Positions 12,659 to 21,420 of a DNA stretch of 64,000 nucleotides are shown one piece after another. Origin of the DNA: DMER01 sp003451645 (GTDB lineage Bacteria > Pseudomonadota > Alphaproteobacteria > Micropepsales > Micropepsaceae); NCBI GenBank assembly GCA_031976175.1, contig DALYLR010000012.1, forward strand, positions 1 to 64,000, given 5' to 3'. The position numbers and the translations under genes are program-made. Position 1 is the stretch's first letter. Every line of letters begins with the position of its first letter. The notes under the pieces were generated by a model. That model saw only the letters and a program-made list of their open reading frames with translations, searched no databases and was not told the DNA's origin.

Positions 12659-13165
12659 CTAGTTCCCTGCGTTGGTGATGGTCACCCGACCAAGCGGAAA
12701 TTCGCAAGACCGGCCAATATCGCATGACACCGACCCAATCCGGTCGGGATCATTGTAGTCATCGAATTCGTAAAGCTCGACCTCGAAGGCCACATCGGGC
12801 ACATTCAGCGGGCCGGTTGAGCATTTGAATTTGCCCTGGCAGCCCTTCAGAGCGGGGTCGGTTGGTCCCCAACATTTGCGATACTCAGTGCCTTCGCGGA
12901 TGCAGAGCTGAAGCTCCGGGCTGGTCAGCGGCCAATCCCAATCATTGCCGTCCGCCTTTTTCTGACTGAACTCGATGTCAAAGGCAGCCTTCCGCCGCCA
13001 AACACCAGGCGTGTGATCGGGCGGCACCTCGATACGCACCTTTTCGGGCTCGGACGGCGCTATCACGCCCTTTCCATATTGCTCATACAGTTGCGGGCCA
13101 TAGGCGACCGCTACTGCGCCCACTGCGAAACCTATAATGAACCCACCCAGTGTCGATTGCGCCAT
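12659..13165 (-). CDS. unknown membrane-anchored protein with C2-like C-terminal segment, inside the glt operon
   Basis: Predicted 168-aa protein that I do not recognise. It has an N-terminal Gly/Ala-rich hydrophobic helix (residues ~5-22, TLGGFIIGFAVGAVAVAYG), so it is either anchored in the inner membrane or exported. The rest is polar and rich in beta-strand residues, with about seven cysteines (LCIREG, KCWGP, GCQGKFKCS, SCDIGRSCEF). The segment VAFEVELYEFDDYNDPDRIG resembles the C2-domain type of strand followed by an Asp-rich loop, though this is inferred by eye only. It lies between gltD (24 bases upstream) and gltB (8 bases downstream), which suggests cotranscription, but a periplasmic or membrane protein has no known part in glutamate synthase. 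It may be linked to nitrogen sensing, or be an insertion into the operon. Confidence 0.7.
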   Translation of the reverse strand: MAQSTLGGFIIGFAVGAVAVAYGPQLYEQYGKGVIAPSEPEKVRIEVPPDHTPGVWRRKAAFDIEFSQKKADGNDWDWPLTSPELQLCIREGTEYRKCWGPTDPALKGCQGKFKCSTGPLNVPDVAFEVELYEFDDYNDPDRIGSVSCDIGRSCEFPLGRVTITNAGN

Positions 13166-13189
13166 TGCTCCCCTCCAACGCCTTTGCCG

Positions 13190-14629
13190 CTATTCAGCAG
13201 CCTGGCGTCGTGCCCTAGCGGCCAAATAGGTGTTGATCCCCCGCGCTGCATCGCGCCCCTGACGCAAAGCCCATACAACCAAATCGGCGCCGCGGACGAT
13301 GTCGCCTGCCGCGAACACGCCGTCGAGGCCAGTCATATGGGTCTTGCGGTCCGCCACTATGGTGCCGGAGGATGACACTGGCAAGGCAGGCTCGTTAAAG
13401 ACGCGTGGCAAGTCCTCTGGCTCAAACCCTAACGCTTTGATGACAAGGTCTGCGTCCAAGGTAAATTCCGATCCAGGCACCTCTTCAGGTTGTTGGCGGC
13501 CCTTGGTATCCGGCGCGCTCAGCCGCATCTTGCACGCGCGCACCCCCGAAACGGACTCGCCGCCAATGAAGGCTTTGGGCGCGCTTAGCCAGACAAACTG
13601 AACGCCTTCTTCTTCCGCATGCCCCACTTCGCGTTGCGAGCCTGGCATGTTTGCGCGGTCGCGCCGGTAGAGGCAGGTGACCTTCGCCGCCCCCTGGCGC
13701 ACGGCCGTCCTTACACAGTCCATGGCAGTATCGCCGCCGCCAATGACTACAACCTTGCGGTCCTTGGCATTTAGTCCGGCATCTCTTTTCTGCTCGATCG
13801 AGTCGCCAAGCCCCCTTTTGTTAGAAGTAATAAGATAGTCAAGCGCCGGGACGATGCCCGCCAGCCCGGAACCAGGCGCTGCCAATTCGCGCGGCTTGTA
13901 CACGCCTGTCGCGATTAAGACCGCGGTGTGCCGCTTGCGCAGATCACTGAATGGCATCGTTTGGCCGATATCGACGTTTTGGTGAAAGGAGATCCCGGCG
14001 TCACGCAGGCGCTGTGTGCGGCGCTCGACCACTTGCTTTTCCAGCTTGAAGTTAGGGATCCCATAGATCAGCAGCCCACCGGGCCGGTCGTAGCGGTCAT
14101 AGACATCCACGTGATGCCCAGCGATCCGCAAGGCCTCGGCCGCTGCAAGCCCCGCAGGGCCTGCGCCGATGATCCCAACGGACTGACCCGATGGCCGGCC
14201 AATTTGCAGCGGCTTGACCCAGCCATTCGCCCAAGCGGTTTCGGTTAGGTACTTCTCGATGGCGCCAATCGTGACGGTGCCATGACCGGACTGCTCGATG
14301 ACGCAGTTGCCTTCACAGAGGCGATCTTGCGGGCAGATGCGGCCGCACACTTCAGGCATGAAGTTGGTTGCTTGCGAGAGTTCATAGGCTTCTTGCAGCC
14401 GCCCCTCCCCCGTCAACTTCAGCCAATCAGGGATGTTGTTCTGGACTGGGCAATGAACTTGGCACAGCGGCACACCGCATTGCGAACAACGGCTCGCCTG
14501 CTCCGCCGCCTTCTCGGACGCATATTGCCGATAAATTTCGGCGAAATCGCCCAATCGCTCCTGTGCTTCCCGCTTGACCGGCATCGCGCCAGGTGTCGTG
14601 ACAAATTGTAACAGCCTGTTAGACGCCAT
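13190..14629 (-). CDS. gltD: glutamate synthase (NADPH) small chain
   Basis: Predicted 479-aa GltD, which takes electrons from NADPH through FAD and iron-sulfur clusters to GltB. The N-terminus has the cluster cysteines (CSQCGVPLCQVHCP and CGRICPQDRLCEGNC); an FAD motif follows (GAGPAGLAAAEALR), then the NADPH motif (VIGGGDTAMDC) and the second FAD contact (GLDGVFAAGD). The start is the ATG at 14629 because GAGGGTG precedes it by a few bases; the frame remains open for seven more codons. It is the first gene of the probable gltD-unknown-gltB operon and is transcribed away from uppP. Confidence 0.97.
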   Translation of the reverse strand: MASNRLLQFVTTPGAMPVKREAQERLGDFAEIYRQYASEKAAEQASRCSQCGVPLCQVHCPVQNNIPDWLKLTGEGRLQEAYELSQATNFMPEVCGRICPQDRLCEGNCVIEQSGHGTVTIGAIEKYLTETAWANGWVKPLQIGRPSGQSVGIIGAGPAGLAAAEALRIAGHHVDVYDRYDRPGGLLIYGIPNFKLEKQVVERRTQRLRDAGISFHQNVDIGQTMPFSDLRKRHTAVLIATGVYKPRELAAPGSGLAGIVPALDYLITSNKRGLGDSIEQKRDAGLNAKDRKVVVIGGGDTAMDCVRTAVRQGAAKVTCLYRRDRANMPGSQREVGHAEEEGVQFVWLSAPKAFIGGESVSGVRACKMRLSAPDTKGRQQPEEVPGSEFTLDADLVIKALGFEPEDLPRVFNEPALPVSSSGTIVADRKTHMTGLDGVFAAGDIVRGADLVVWALRQGRDAARGINTYLAARARRQAAE

Positions 14630-14933
14630 CTCACCCTCGCGCGCACCCACGACAGAATCGATCCCAGCGTGGCACCTTAGCGCAATTTTTCAGATCACGC
14701 ATTGGGAATCTAACATATTATGGCAGTAGAGTTGTCTTAAATTGCTGAATGTGTGTACCGCCACCCGGCGCATAGCCACCCCGCTCCAGGCGTTATGGCC
14801 ACTTCGGCCATAAAAAGGTATAGCCATAATGCCACGGAACCGCGACCGAGCGCACATTGCGCTTTCAGATTAACCAACTCTTGTTTGGGAATTCCGCAGC
14901 ACCAGTGTAGGGTGCGCCCTCTCAATAATTTTG
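14630..14933. other. divergent intergenic region, gltD / uppP
   Basis: This 304-base stretch contains no convincing gene; the short frames in it are not protein-like. It must carry the promoters of the glt operon (leftward) and of uppP (rightward). It also holds four copies of a TTATGGC/GCCATAA motif (see separate entry). I could not identify clear -35/-10 pairs with confidence. Confidence 0.6.
14718..14829. promoter_or_regulatory. cluster of TTATGGC/GCCATAA motifs, possible operator
   Basis: TTATGGC occurs at 14718-14724 and, as TTATGGCC, at 14793-14800; the reverse form GGCCATAA is at 14806-14813 and GCCATAA at 14823-14829. The middle two make a perfect 8-base inverted repeat with a five-base centre. 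Such spacing between divergent genes fits a dimeric regulator site for glt or uppP, but a hairpin in one of the leaders is also possible. No regulator gene is adjacent. Confidence 0.4.
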
Positions 14934-15818
14934 ATGGCGATCATGGATCTGTTTTGGCAGCTATTCCTTGCCGTCCTTCTGGGACTGGTCGAGGGGTTCA
15001 CCGAGTTTTTGCCGATTTCCTCGACGGGACATCTCATCCTGTTGGAATCGATGTTGTGCTTCGAAGACAAGAACCATGCCTTCAAGGTCATGATTCAGTT
15101 CGGGGCAATATTGGCCGTGGTGGTGATTTACTTTAGCCATCTGCTGAATATCGCGCTCGCTGCCCCCCAGAATGAGAACGCCCGCCGGTTTGTGATCGGG
15201 ATCATCATTGCGTTCCTTCCAGCCGCCGCTATCGGCGCGCTTCTAGGCAGCTATATCAAAGAGGTTTTGTTCAACCCGCTGGTGGTTGCAACGTCTCTGA
15301 TCGTGGGTGGCATCGCCATCTTGGTCATTGAGCGGATCATCAAGATTCCGCAGTATTATGCGGTCGAAGACTTCCCGATATCGCTCTATATCAAAATCGG
15401 TTTGGTGCAGTGCATCGCCTTTATTCCTGGCGTATCTCGCTCGGGAGCCACGATCATGGGTTCATTGCTCATGCGTGTTGAACGGGGTGCCGCCACAGAA
15501 TTCAGCTTCTTTCTGGCCATCCCGACCATGCTCGGCGCGTTTTCGTATGATCTGTACAAGAACTACAAGGTCTTCGATACTAGCGACGTGATGACGATTG
15601 GCATCGGTTTTGCGGTTGCCTTTGTCACCGCCTATTTCGTGGTCTCGCGTGCCATCGCCTTTGTGAGGGCCAACGGCTTTTGGCCCTTTGCCTGGTACCG
15701 GATCGCATTAGGGTCTTTAATGCTCGGTGCAATCCTTTACACGCAAGACATCAAGCTCAAGGATCAGTGCGCGCCCGCCCCGACAGCTAAGCCTGCGCCA
15801 ATTGTGCCCGCGCAATAG
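14934..15818 (+). CDS. uppP: undecaprenyl-diphosphatase
   Basis: Predicted 294-aa integral membrane phosphatase of the UppP/BacA family, which dephosphorylates undecaprenyl diphosphate so the carrier lipid can be reused in peptidoglycan synthesis; high levels give bacitracin tolerance. The two catalytic signatures are present: LVEGFTEFLPISSTGHL near the N-terminus and PGVSRSGAT in the middle, with about eight hydrophobic segments. The C-terminus ends in an Ala/Pro-rich tail. TTG (14931), ATG (14934) and ATG (14943) are all possible starts, and none has a clear ribosome-binding site; the third gives the most family-like N-terminus. The 3' end faces the NDUFA9-like gene, two bases away. Confidence 0.95.
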   Translation: MAIMDLFWQLFLAVLLGLVEGFTEFLPISSTGHLILLESMLCFEDKNHAFKVMIQFGAILAVVVIYFSHLLNIALAAPQNENARRFVIGIIIAFLPAAAIGALLGSYIKEVLFNPLVVATSLIVGGIAILVIERIIKIPQYYAVEDFPISLYIKIGLVQCIAFIPGVSRSGATIMGSLLMRVERGAATEFSFFLAIPTMLGAFSYDLYKNYKVFDTSDVMTIGIGFAVAFVTAYFVVSRAIAFVRANGFWPFAWYRIALGSLMLGAILYTQDIKLKDQCAPAPTAKPAPIVPAQ

Positions 15819-15820
15819 CG

Positions 15821-16762
15821 CTAATTGTTCCGCAGATCGGTGAACTGGCCTGCCTTGCGGAAGACGTAAAGATACCTCGGGACAATCGCCTCAACGGGGA
15901 CCGGTTGGATGCTGAGTTGCGCCAGAGTCCGAGCGCCATCAGCTACGACATTATCGGATGCCAGCAAACGCAGTTGGTCCCGCGTAAGCGGCGGTGTAGG
16001 CAGGAACTCCGCGAAGAAGGCCCCCAAATGCCCCAAGCTGAACGGCATTGACACCAAAAAGGGCGTCCGTCCCGTCACCTCGCACACATACACCATAAGT
16101 TCACGAAAGGTGAAAATGCGCGGCCCACCGAGCTCATGGACGCCCGCCGCCCCTTGCTGCAACCCATTCATGACTGCATCTGCGACGTCGCCGACATAGA
16201 CCGGCTGCATGCGGTTCACACCGCCACCGAACAACGGAAGGATAGGCGACCAGGTCGCAATCGAGGCGAAACGGTTGAAAAATCCGTCCTCTGGCCCAAA
16301 AATTATCGAGGGACGCAAGATTAGTGCGTTTGGAAAGGCCTCTTGGACCAGCGCCTCACCTTGGGCTTTGGTGCGCGCATAGAGGCTTGGTGAGGCTGCA
16401 TCTGCGCCGATGGCTGACATCTGAACGAACGAGGTTGCACCAGCAAGCTTTGCTTGGCGGGCTAGCGCCCCAGCCCCCTCAGCCTGGATTGTTTCAAAGC
16501 GTTGCCTGCCCCTCTCGAACAGAATCCCAACCAGATTGATCACGGTGTCTGCTCCAGAGACCGCGGTTGCCACCTGCCGCTCATCGGCAAGATTGGCCCG
16601 AACCACAGCAATTTGCCCCGGGTCGCCCATGGGATAGAGCCGGTTGGCGAGCAGTGGGTTGCGCACCGCCACACGAATGCGTGCGCCGGTCTTGGCTAGC
16701 CGGGCCACAACATGGCGCCCCACAAAGCCGGATCCGCCAAAAACCGTCACTAGTTTCGCCAT
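15821..16762 (-). CDS. NDUFA9-like (complex I-associated) NAD(P)-binding protein
   Basis: Predicted 313-aa extended SDR protein that resembles the 39-kDa (NDUFA9) accessory subunit of respiratory complex I found in alphaproteobacteria and mitochondria. It opens with a textbook dinucleotide motif (VFGGSGFVGRHVV) and has INLVGILFERG, SAIGADAASPSLYARTKAQGE, and LRPSIIFGPEDGFFNRFA, all typical of this group. The Tyr-x3-Lys pair is present (YARTK). The function in bacteria is not settled; a structural role in complex I or a quinone-related step is inferred from the family. It is monocistronic by position, convergent with uppP and divergent from the histidine kinase. Confidence 0.88.
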   Translation of the reverse strand: MAKLVTVFGGSGFVGRHVVARLAKTGARIRVAVRNPLLANRLYPMGDPGQIAVVRANLADERQVATAVSGADTVINLVGILFERGRQRFETIQAEGAGALARQAKLAGATSFVQMSAIGADAASPSLYARTKAQGEALVQEAFPNALILRPSIIFGPEDGFFNRFASIATWSPILPLFGGGVNRMQPVYVGDVADAVMNGLQQGAAGVHELGGPRIFTFRELMVYVCEVTGRTPFLVSMPFSLGHLGAFFAEFLPTPPLTRDQLRLLASDNVVADGARTLAQLSIQPVPVEAIVPRYLYVFRKAGQFTDLRNN

Positions 16763-16932
16763 GTCCGATTCGCCTCATGTGATTTCTTAAGGACTGGTAT
16801 CGCGCCGGACAGCCGAGGGAAAGGGGGCTTTGCCCCGGCAATGACGTCGCAGCCAATCCCGGTGTTCACCGGTCAATTGCCCTTATCCACTTTAACGCGA
16901 TTGAAAATCCACAGGCCTTATGATCCCTGCCT

Positions 16933-19074
16933 ATGTTCAAGGGGCTTATAAGATTTCGCTCATTTGTTGTATCCGCCCGCCAAATGGTGCTGTTGGCGAG
17001 CCTTTGTTCTGTGCTGATCTTGTCTGCGGCAGGCTGGTTCTATGTTCGCTCCTCGCCTACAATCGACCGCAGTGTCCTTGCATCCCCTGCATCGGGCGTC
17101 CTTGATGCTTCTAAGTGGAGCGCTATGGCCGGGCCAGTGCTCACCCTTGATCAGCAATGGCAGGTCGGGACGAGGAGCACCCCGGGGCAAGTCCCTCCGT
17201 CTCTCAGCCGGGGAAAGGTCATTGAAGTAAAAGATGCAGCCGCCATTGACGGTGCGCGCGTCATCACGGTCAGCTTGACGCTTAATGGAATTGGACATCC
17301 TAGCGGCGAGGGTTTGGCGTTCGAAACCGGCTCCTTCAACAGCCACTATAAATTGCACATCAATGGTACCTCCGTTCACGACAGCCGCGCCCACAGCGGC
17401 GGAGCGCCGGGCGACCCTGGCTATACCAGCATCGTCGCTATTCCATTCTCCGTGACCGGCGGTCAGGTTTTGCTGCGCTATCAGTTCGATGTGCGAGCCG
17501 ACCAGCAGTTGCTGATGGAAACAGCGCCTCGCGTCGGCCCCGTCAACGCGATTGTTGGCGCCCGGGCATGGATGCAAGTGGCCATGCTCTTGCTCGTCGG
17601 CGCGATGCTCTTTGCCGCCAGTTTGCATTTGGTCATTTTCACGGTCACCCGGGATAGTCTCAGCAGCCTGACATTTGCTGTATTCACCGCTTTGTTCGGG
17701 ATCAGGACCCTAGTCATCGAACCCTTGGCGCCGCATGTCCTGCCCTACATCGGCACGGAGGCGCTATGGCGGATTAATTTCGCCACGACAATCTTGCTGG
17801 GACCTGCGTCCTATTGGTTCTTTGCTCATGCCTTTCCGCACTACATCTCCCGAGCGGCAGGACATGCGATCCTGATTTTTTGCGGGTTTGGGGCAGTTGT
17901 GTGTGCGGCCGGCCCTTATGATTTGAGCTATCTGTATCTGAAGGCCTTTCAGCTCGTTGCGTTGGGGCTTATCCTGCTCATCCTGCATGGCATTGTGCGC
18001 TCGGCTCTGGCACGGGAGCCCGGCGCGAAGCTTGCGGCCATAGGCTGGCTGTGTTCGGCGCTGCCCGCGATCCATGACATTATGGTCGATGCCAAGATCA
18101 TCCATGGAATGAACCTGTTGCCCTTCGGGTTCCTCGCCTTCTTTCTGTGCTTGTCGGGCCTGCTAGCGTCGCGCTTCCACCACGCTTACCGGCGGACGGA
18201 GTCTCTTGCTGTCGATCTGCGGCTTTTGAATGAGGCGCTTGAGACGCGTATTACTGAGCGGACACAGGAGCTCTCGGCCAAACTTTCCTTGCTGCAGGAG
18301 CAGCAAGTGCAGCTCGAAACTGCGCGCAAGGCGGCGGTCGCGGCCAATCAGGCGAAGTCGCGCTTCCTTGCCAATATGAGCCATGAGCTGCGCACACCAC
18401 TCAATGCCATCCTGGGATTTTCGGAGATCATTCGAGACCGAATCTTTGGCGAGGCGGCCCAGGCGCGATATTCCGCCTATGCGGGCGATATCCATCGCAG
18501 CGGTCAGCACTTGCTACGCCTCATCAACGATATCCTTGACCTTTCCAAGATCGAGGCTGGCAAGCTTGAATTGCGGCCCAAGATGCTCCGGGTCAGCGAC
18601 GAAGTGCAATGCGCAGTGGAGCTCGTCACTCTCGCCGCGCGCAGCAAAAGTGTTTCACTCGATGTTAGTGTGTCGGACGATTTAGAGGTTCTTGCTGATC
18701 AGCGCGCCCTCCAGCAAATCCTGCTGAATTTGTTGTCAAATGCGGTCAAGTTCACGCCGGAGGGTGGCAAGGTCGCTGTCACAAGCCGGCGCGACGGCAC
18801 CTTCGTATCACTCCGGGTGGCAGACACGGGGATTGGTATCGCGCCGCAAGACCTCGAGCGGGTGCTGGAGAATTTCGGCCAAGCCGCGCATGATGTGACG
18901 ACCCGCGAAGAGCGCGGCACTGGGCTTGGCCTGCCCATCGCCAAAGGTTTGGCCGAGGCGCATGGCGGACACTTGCACCTTGCTAGCGTCTTGGGGCAAG
19001 GCACCACGGTGACGATTACGCTGCCCGCCAGTGCTGCCGCGCGCATTCCAAGTGCGGAGCGCGGCGCGGCTTAA
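16933..19074 (+). CDS. 7TM sensor histidine kinase (7TMR-DISM type)
   Basis: Predicted 713-aa membrane sensor kinase. After a first TM helix (residues ~18-37) comes a periplasmic domain of ~170 residues with beta-rich content, followed by about seven TM helices between ~210 and ~415, the layout of 7TMR-DISM receptors. A coiled linker (~422-475) leads to the HisKA domain with H484 in ANMSHELRTPLNAI, and an HATPase_c domain with the N box (NLLSNAVKFTPEGG), G1 (ADTGIGI) and G2 (GTGLGLPIAKG). The periplasmic domain probably binds a small ligand such as a sugar, but that is inference. No response regulator gene is next to it, so it is an orphan kinase. The start is the ATG at 16933; the ribosome-binding site is weak. 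Confidence 0.88.
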   Translation: MFKGLIRFRSFVVSARQMVLLASLCSVLILSAAGWFYVRSSPTIDRSVLASPASGVLDASKWSAMAGPVLTLDQQWQVGTRSTPGQVPPSLSRGKVIEVKDAAAIDGARVITVSLTLNGIGHPSGEGLAFETGSFNSHYKLHINGTSVHDSRAHSGGAPGDPGYTSIVAIPFSVTGGQVLLRYQFDVRADQQLLMETAPRVGPVNAIVGARAWMQVAMLLLVGAMLFAASLHLVIFTVTRDSLSSLTFAVFTALFGIRTLVIEPLAPHVLPYIGTEALWRINFATTILLGPASYWFFAHAFPHYISRAAGHAILIFCGFGAVVCAAGPYDLSYLYLKAFQLVALGLILLILHGIVRSALAREPGAKLAAIGWLCSALPAIHDIMVDAKIIHGMNLLPFGFLAFFLCLSGLLASRFHHAYRRTESLAVDLRLLNEALETRITERTQELSAKLSLLQEQQVQLETARKAAVAANQAKSRFLANMSHELRTPLNAILGFSEIIRDRIFGEAAQARYSAYAGDIHRSGQHLLRLINDILDLSKIEAGKLELRPKMLRVSDEVQCAVELVTLAARSKSVSLDVSVSDDLEVLADQRALQQILLNLLSNAVKFTPEGGKVAVTSRRDGTFVSLRVADTGIGIAPQDLERVLENFGQAAHDVTTREERGTGLGLPIAKGLAEAHGGHLHLASVLGQGTTVTITLPASAAARIPSAERGAA

Positions 19075-19078
19075 CCGG

Positions 19079-20407
19079 TCAGGCTCGCGCGGACTCCGCC
19101 TCGTTGAGCGCCTTTTGCCGGGCGAGGTCTGCGGCATAGGTGGTCCCAGCCAGCCAATAATGGATGATACCCCAGAGGCTAAAGACAGACATCGCCAGCA
19201 GCGCATACCGTAGCGAGTGAACGCCATAATCCGGCTTCCAAAGATCGGACAGATAGCCAGGGATCAATGGCCCCAACGTATAGCCGATGATGTTGATGAT
19301 AAAGAGCAACAACGCCGACGCCACAGTGCGCATGCGCACACCGACCAAAGCTTGGGTCATTGCGAAGGAAGGGGCCAAGTAGAACCCGCCCGTGAAGGCT
19401 GGGATGAAGATCAGCGCATAGACCAGATTCACATCATCAACCAGATAAAGCGAAATAAGGAATGGCAGGGCAATCATGCCGATGATCGCTACCCCGCGCG
19501 GCGTCCATTTCGGGTCGAGGCGAGCCATGAAGTCCGTGACAAGGCCGCTTGCTATAATGCCTAAACCAGTGGCGAGACCGAAAACTAAAGAGGGCAGGAT
19601 GGCCAGATCCGCGATGGTGAGCCCGTGGCTGCGGATCAGAAAACCTGGCCACCACTGCACGCCCGCATAGCCGACGATTGTGGTGAGCGTTGCGCCCGCC
19701 ACCATGTGGCGGGTCGAGGCATAAGACAGCATGTGGCGCAAAACCGTCATCAACGGGGGCGCATTTCCTGAGTCCTTGAGCCCTTCCGACAGACCGCGCT
19801 GAGGTTCCCGGATGGTCAAAACTGCGATAATCGCAAGCACGATGCCAGGCACACCCAGCGCTATGAACGCCATATGCCAGCTGTATTCAGAGGCGATCCG
19901 CGCGCCTGCCTGGTAGGCGAGTACCAGGCCCAAAGGGACACCGAGGGAGTAAATGGCCAAGGCGGTCGTGCGGGCCTTGGGGCTGAACAGGTCGGAAATG
20001 ATCGAATGAGACGGCGGGCCTGAACCCGCCTCGCCAACGCCAACACCAATCCGCGCAAGCGCCATGGTCGTGAAGTTTGTTGCCGCACCGCTCAACGCCG
20101 TGAAAACTGACCAAACGACGGCGGACGCAGCGATGATCCGCACCCGGTTTGACCGGTCCGCGTATAGCGCAATGGGAACCCCCAAAGTCGCATAGAAGAT
20201 GGCAAAGGTTGCCCCCGACAGCAGTCCTATCTGCCAATCCGCGACTTGGAACTCCGCCTTGATCGCCTCAGAGACCACGCCGACCAGCACCCGGTCTGCG
20301 TAGTTCGAGATGTAAATCAGCGTCAGCAGGATAAGGATGTAGATTTTGTAAGGCGTTGAGTATCCGGGTACAGCAGTCCGGTTACTGTCGCTGGCGGCGG
20401 CAGGCAT
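19079..20407 (-). CDS. MFS transporter, spinster-like
   Basis: Predicted 442-aa major facilitator with twelve hydrophobic segments. It has the MFS signature in the first loop (GVPIALYADRSNRVRII, a variant of the GxLaDrxGrrr motif) and a family-typical fourth/fifth TM region (ARIGVGVGEAGSGPPSHSIISD), which matches the spinster-like group often found in sphingomonads and Caulobacter relatives. The substrate is unknown; such proteins are often next to TonB receptors or catabolic genes, but none is adjacent here. It converges on the histidine kinase, with four bases between stops, and lies 120 bases upstream of the tRNA-Leu gene in the opposite direction. Confidence 0.85.
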   Translation of the reverse strand: MPAAASDSNRTAVPGYSTPYKIYILILLTLIYISNYADRVLVGVVSEAIKAEFQVADWQIGLLSGATFAIFYATLGVPIALYADRSNRVRIIAASAVVWSVFTALSGAATNFTTMALARIGVGVGEAGSGPPSHSIISDLFSPKARTTALAIYSLGVPLGLVLAYQAGARIASEYSWHMAFIALGVPGIVLAIIAVLTIREPQRGLSEGLKDSGNAPPLMTVLRHMLSYASTRHMVAGATLTTIVGYAGVQWWPGFLIRSHGLTIADLAILPSLVFGLATGLGIIASGLVTDFMARLDPKWTPRGVAIIGMIALPFLISLYLVDDVNLVYALIFIPAFTGGFYLAPSFAMTQALVGVRMRTVASALLLFIINIIGYTLGPLIPGYLSDLWKPDYGVHSLRYALLAMSVFSLWGIIHYWLAGTTYAADLARQKALNEAESARA

Positions 20408-20480
20408 CAGGCGTCTCTCCCTCTGGCATTCTTGGCGCTGTGCGCCTTGTTGACGGATAGGATATACAGAACCGCGCCAA

Positions 20481-20509
20481 TTGACAGAGGGCCTTGCAAG
20501 CTTTAGTCA
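20481..20509 (+). promoter_or_regulatory. probable sigma-70 promoter of tRNA-Leu
   Basis: A perfect TTGACA at 20481-20486 is followed after 17 bases by TAGTCA at 20504-20509, a weak -10. The spacing puts a start near 20516, about a dozen bases before the mature tRNA 5' end at 20528. Confidence 0.5.
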
Positions 20510-20527
20510 ATCTGTCCCCTGACATGG

Positions 20528-20612
20528 GCCCAGATGGCGGAATTGGTAGACGCGCTAGTTTCAGGTACTAGTACCGCAAGGTGTGGAGGTTCGAGTCCTC
20601 TTCTGGGCACCA
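20528..20612 (+). tRNA. tRNA-Leu (anticodon CAG)
   Basis: The 85-base gene folds as a class II (long variable arm) tRNA. The acceptor stem GCCCAGA pairs with TCTGGGC, the D-loop has GGTAGAC, the anticodon stem CTAGT/ACTAG holds the loop TTCAGGT with anticodon CAG at 20562-20564, and the T-arm is GGAGGTTCGAGTCCTC. The 3' CCA is encoded. The long variable arm and the CAG anticodon agree with leucine. Confidence 0.97.
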
Positions 20613-20671
20613 GGTGCGTGATCCCTAAAGGTCCATTGACCCATGGGCGCGCTTGCCGCTAACACAGCCCC

Positions 20672-21283
20672 ATGAAAATTCATTTCCATGAAGGCGATCT
20701 GCCTGGCGGGCTCGATTTTGGGCGTGTTGCGGCCATCGACAGCGAGACGCTCGGGCTCAATCCTTTGCGCGATGGCTTGTGCTTGGCGCAGATCAGCGCT
20801 GGCGATGGGCATTGTCACATCTTGCGCTTTGACCGGAAAACCTATCACGCGCCTCATTTCGTGCGGCTGCTGCAGGATCCTGAGACCATCAAGCTGTTCC
20901 ATTATGCGCGCTTCGATGTTGGGGTGTTCCGGCACTATCTGAAGACCGACACATCGCCAGTGTGGTGCACGAAAATCGCCTCCAGGCTGGTGCGGACCTA
21001 TACGGACCGGCATGGACTTAAGGATCTGGTCAAGGAAGTCCTTGATCTCGACCTGTCCAAGCAGCAGCAATCCAGCGACTGGGGCGCTGCGAAGCTGTCC
21101 GACGCTCAGCTTGCCTATGCGGCATCCGATGTCCTGCACTTGCACAAGGTCAAGAACACCTTGGAAGCAATGCTCGTGCGGGAAGGGCGGCTAGAGCTTG
21201 CGAAAGCGTGCTTTGGGTTCATCGGGACGCGCACCGAACTCGACCTTGGCGGGTGGAGTGCGGAAGACATTTTTGCGCACTAA
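20672..21283 (+). CDS. RNase D-like 3'-5' exonuclease
   Basis: Predicted 203-aa DEDD-family exonuclease of the RNase D kind, without the HRDC domains of full-length Rnd. Visible motifs are D23-x-E25 in IDSETLGL (exo I), HYARFDVGVF (exo II, metal-binding Asp), and LAYAASDVLHL (exo III with Tyr and Asp, i.e. DEDDy). The length matches the short alphaproteobacterial form often found upstream of kdsD/lpt genes. It likely trims the 3' ends of structured RNAs; the target is not known. It follows tRNA-Leu by 59 bases, in the same direction. Confidence 0.9.
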   Translation: MKIHFHEGDLPGGLDFGRVAAIDSETLGLNPLRDGLCLAQISAGDGHCHILRFDRKTYHAPHFVRLLQDPETIKLFHYARFDVGVFRHYLKTDTSPVWCTKIASRLVRTYTDRHGLKDLVKEVLDLDLSKQQQSSDWGAAKLSDAQLAYAASDVLHLHKVKNTLEAMLVREGRLELAKACFGFIGTRTELDLGGWSAEDIFAH

Positions 21284-21420
21284 CGGCCCCGCTCCACCGG
21301 TCATGCCTGCCGGTTTGGCATGGGTGTCTGGCGCCTGTTTACCTTGATTCCACCCATTTTGCCGGTCCATAGTCCGCCGATGAGGGCGGCCATTCAGGGT
21401 TCGGCCCCTCGAATTCAGGT

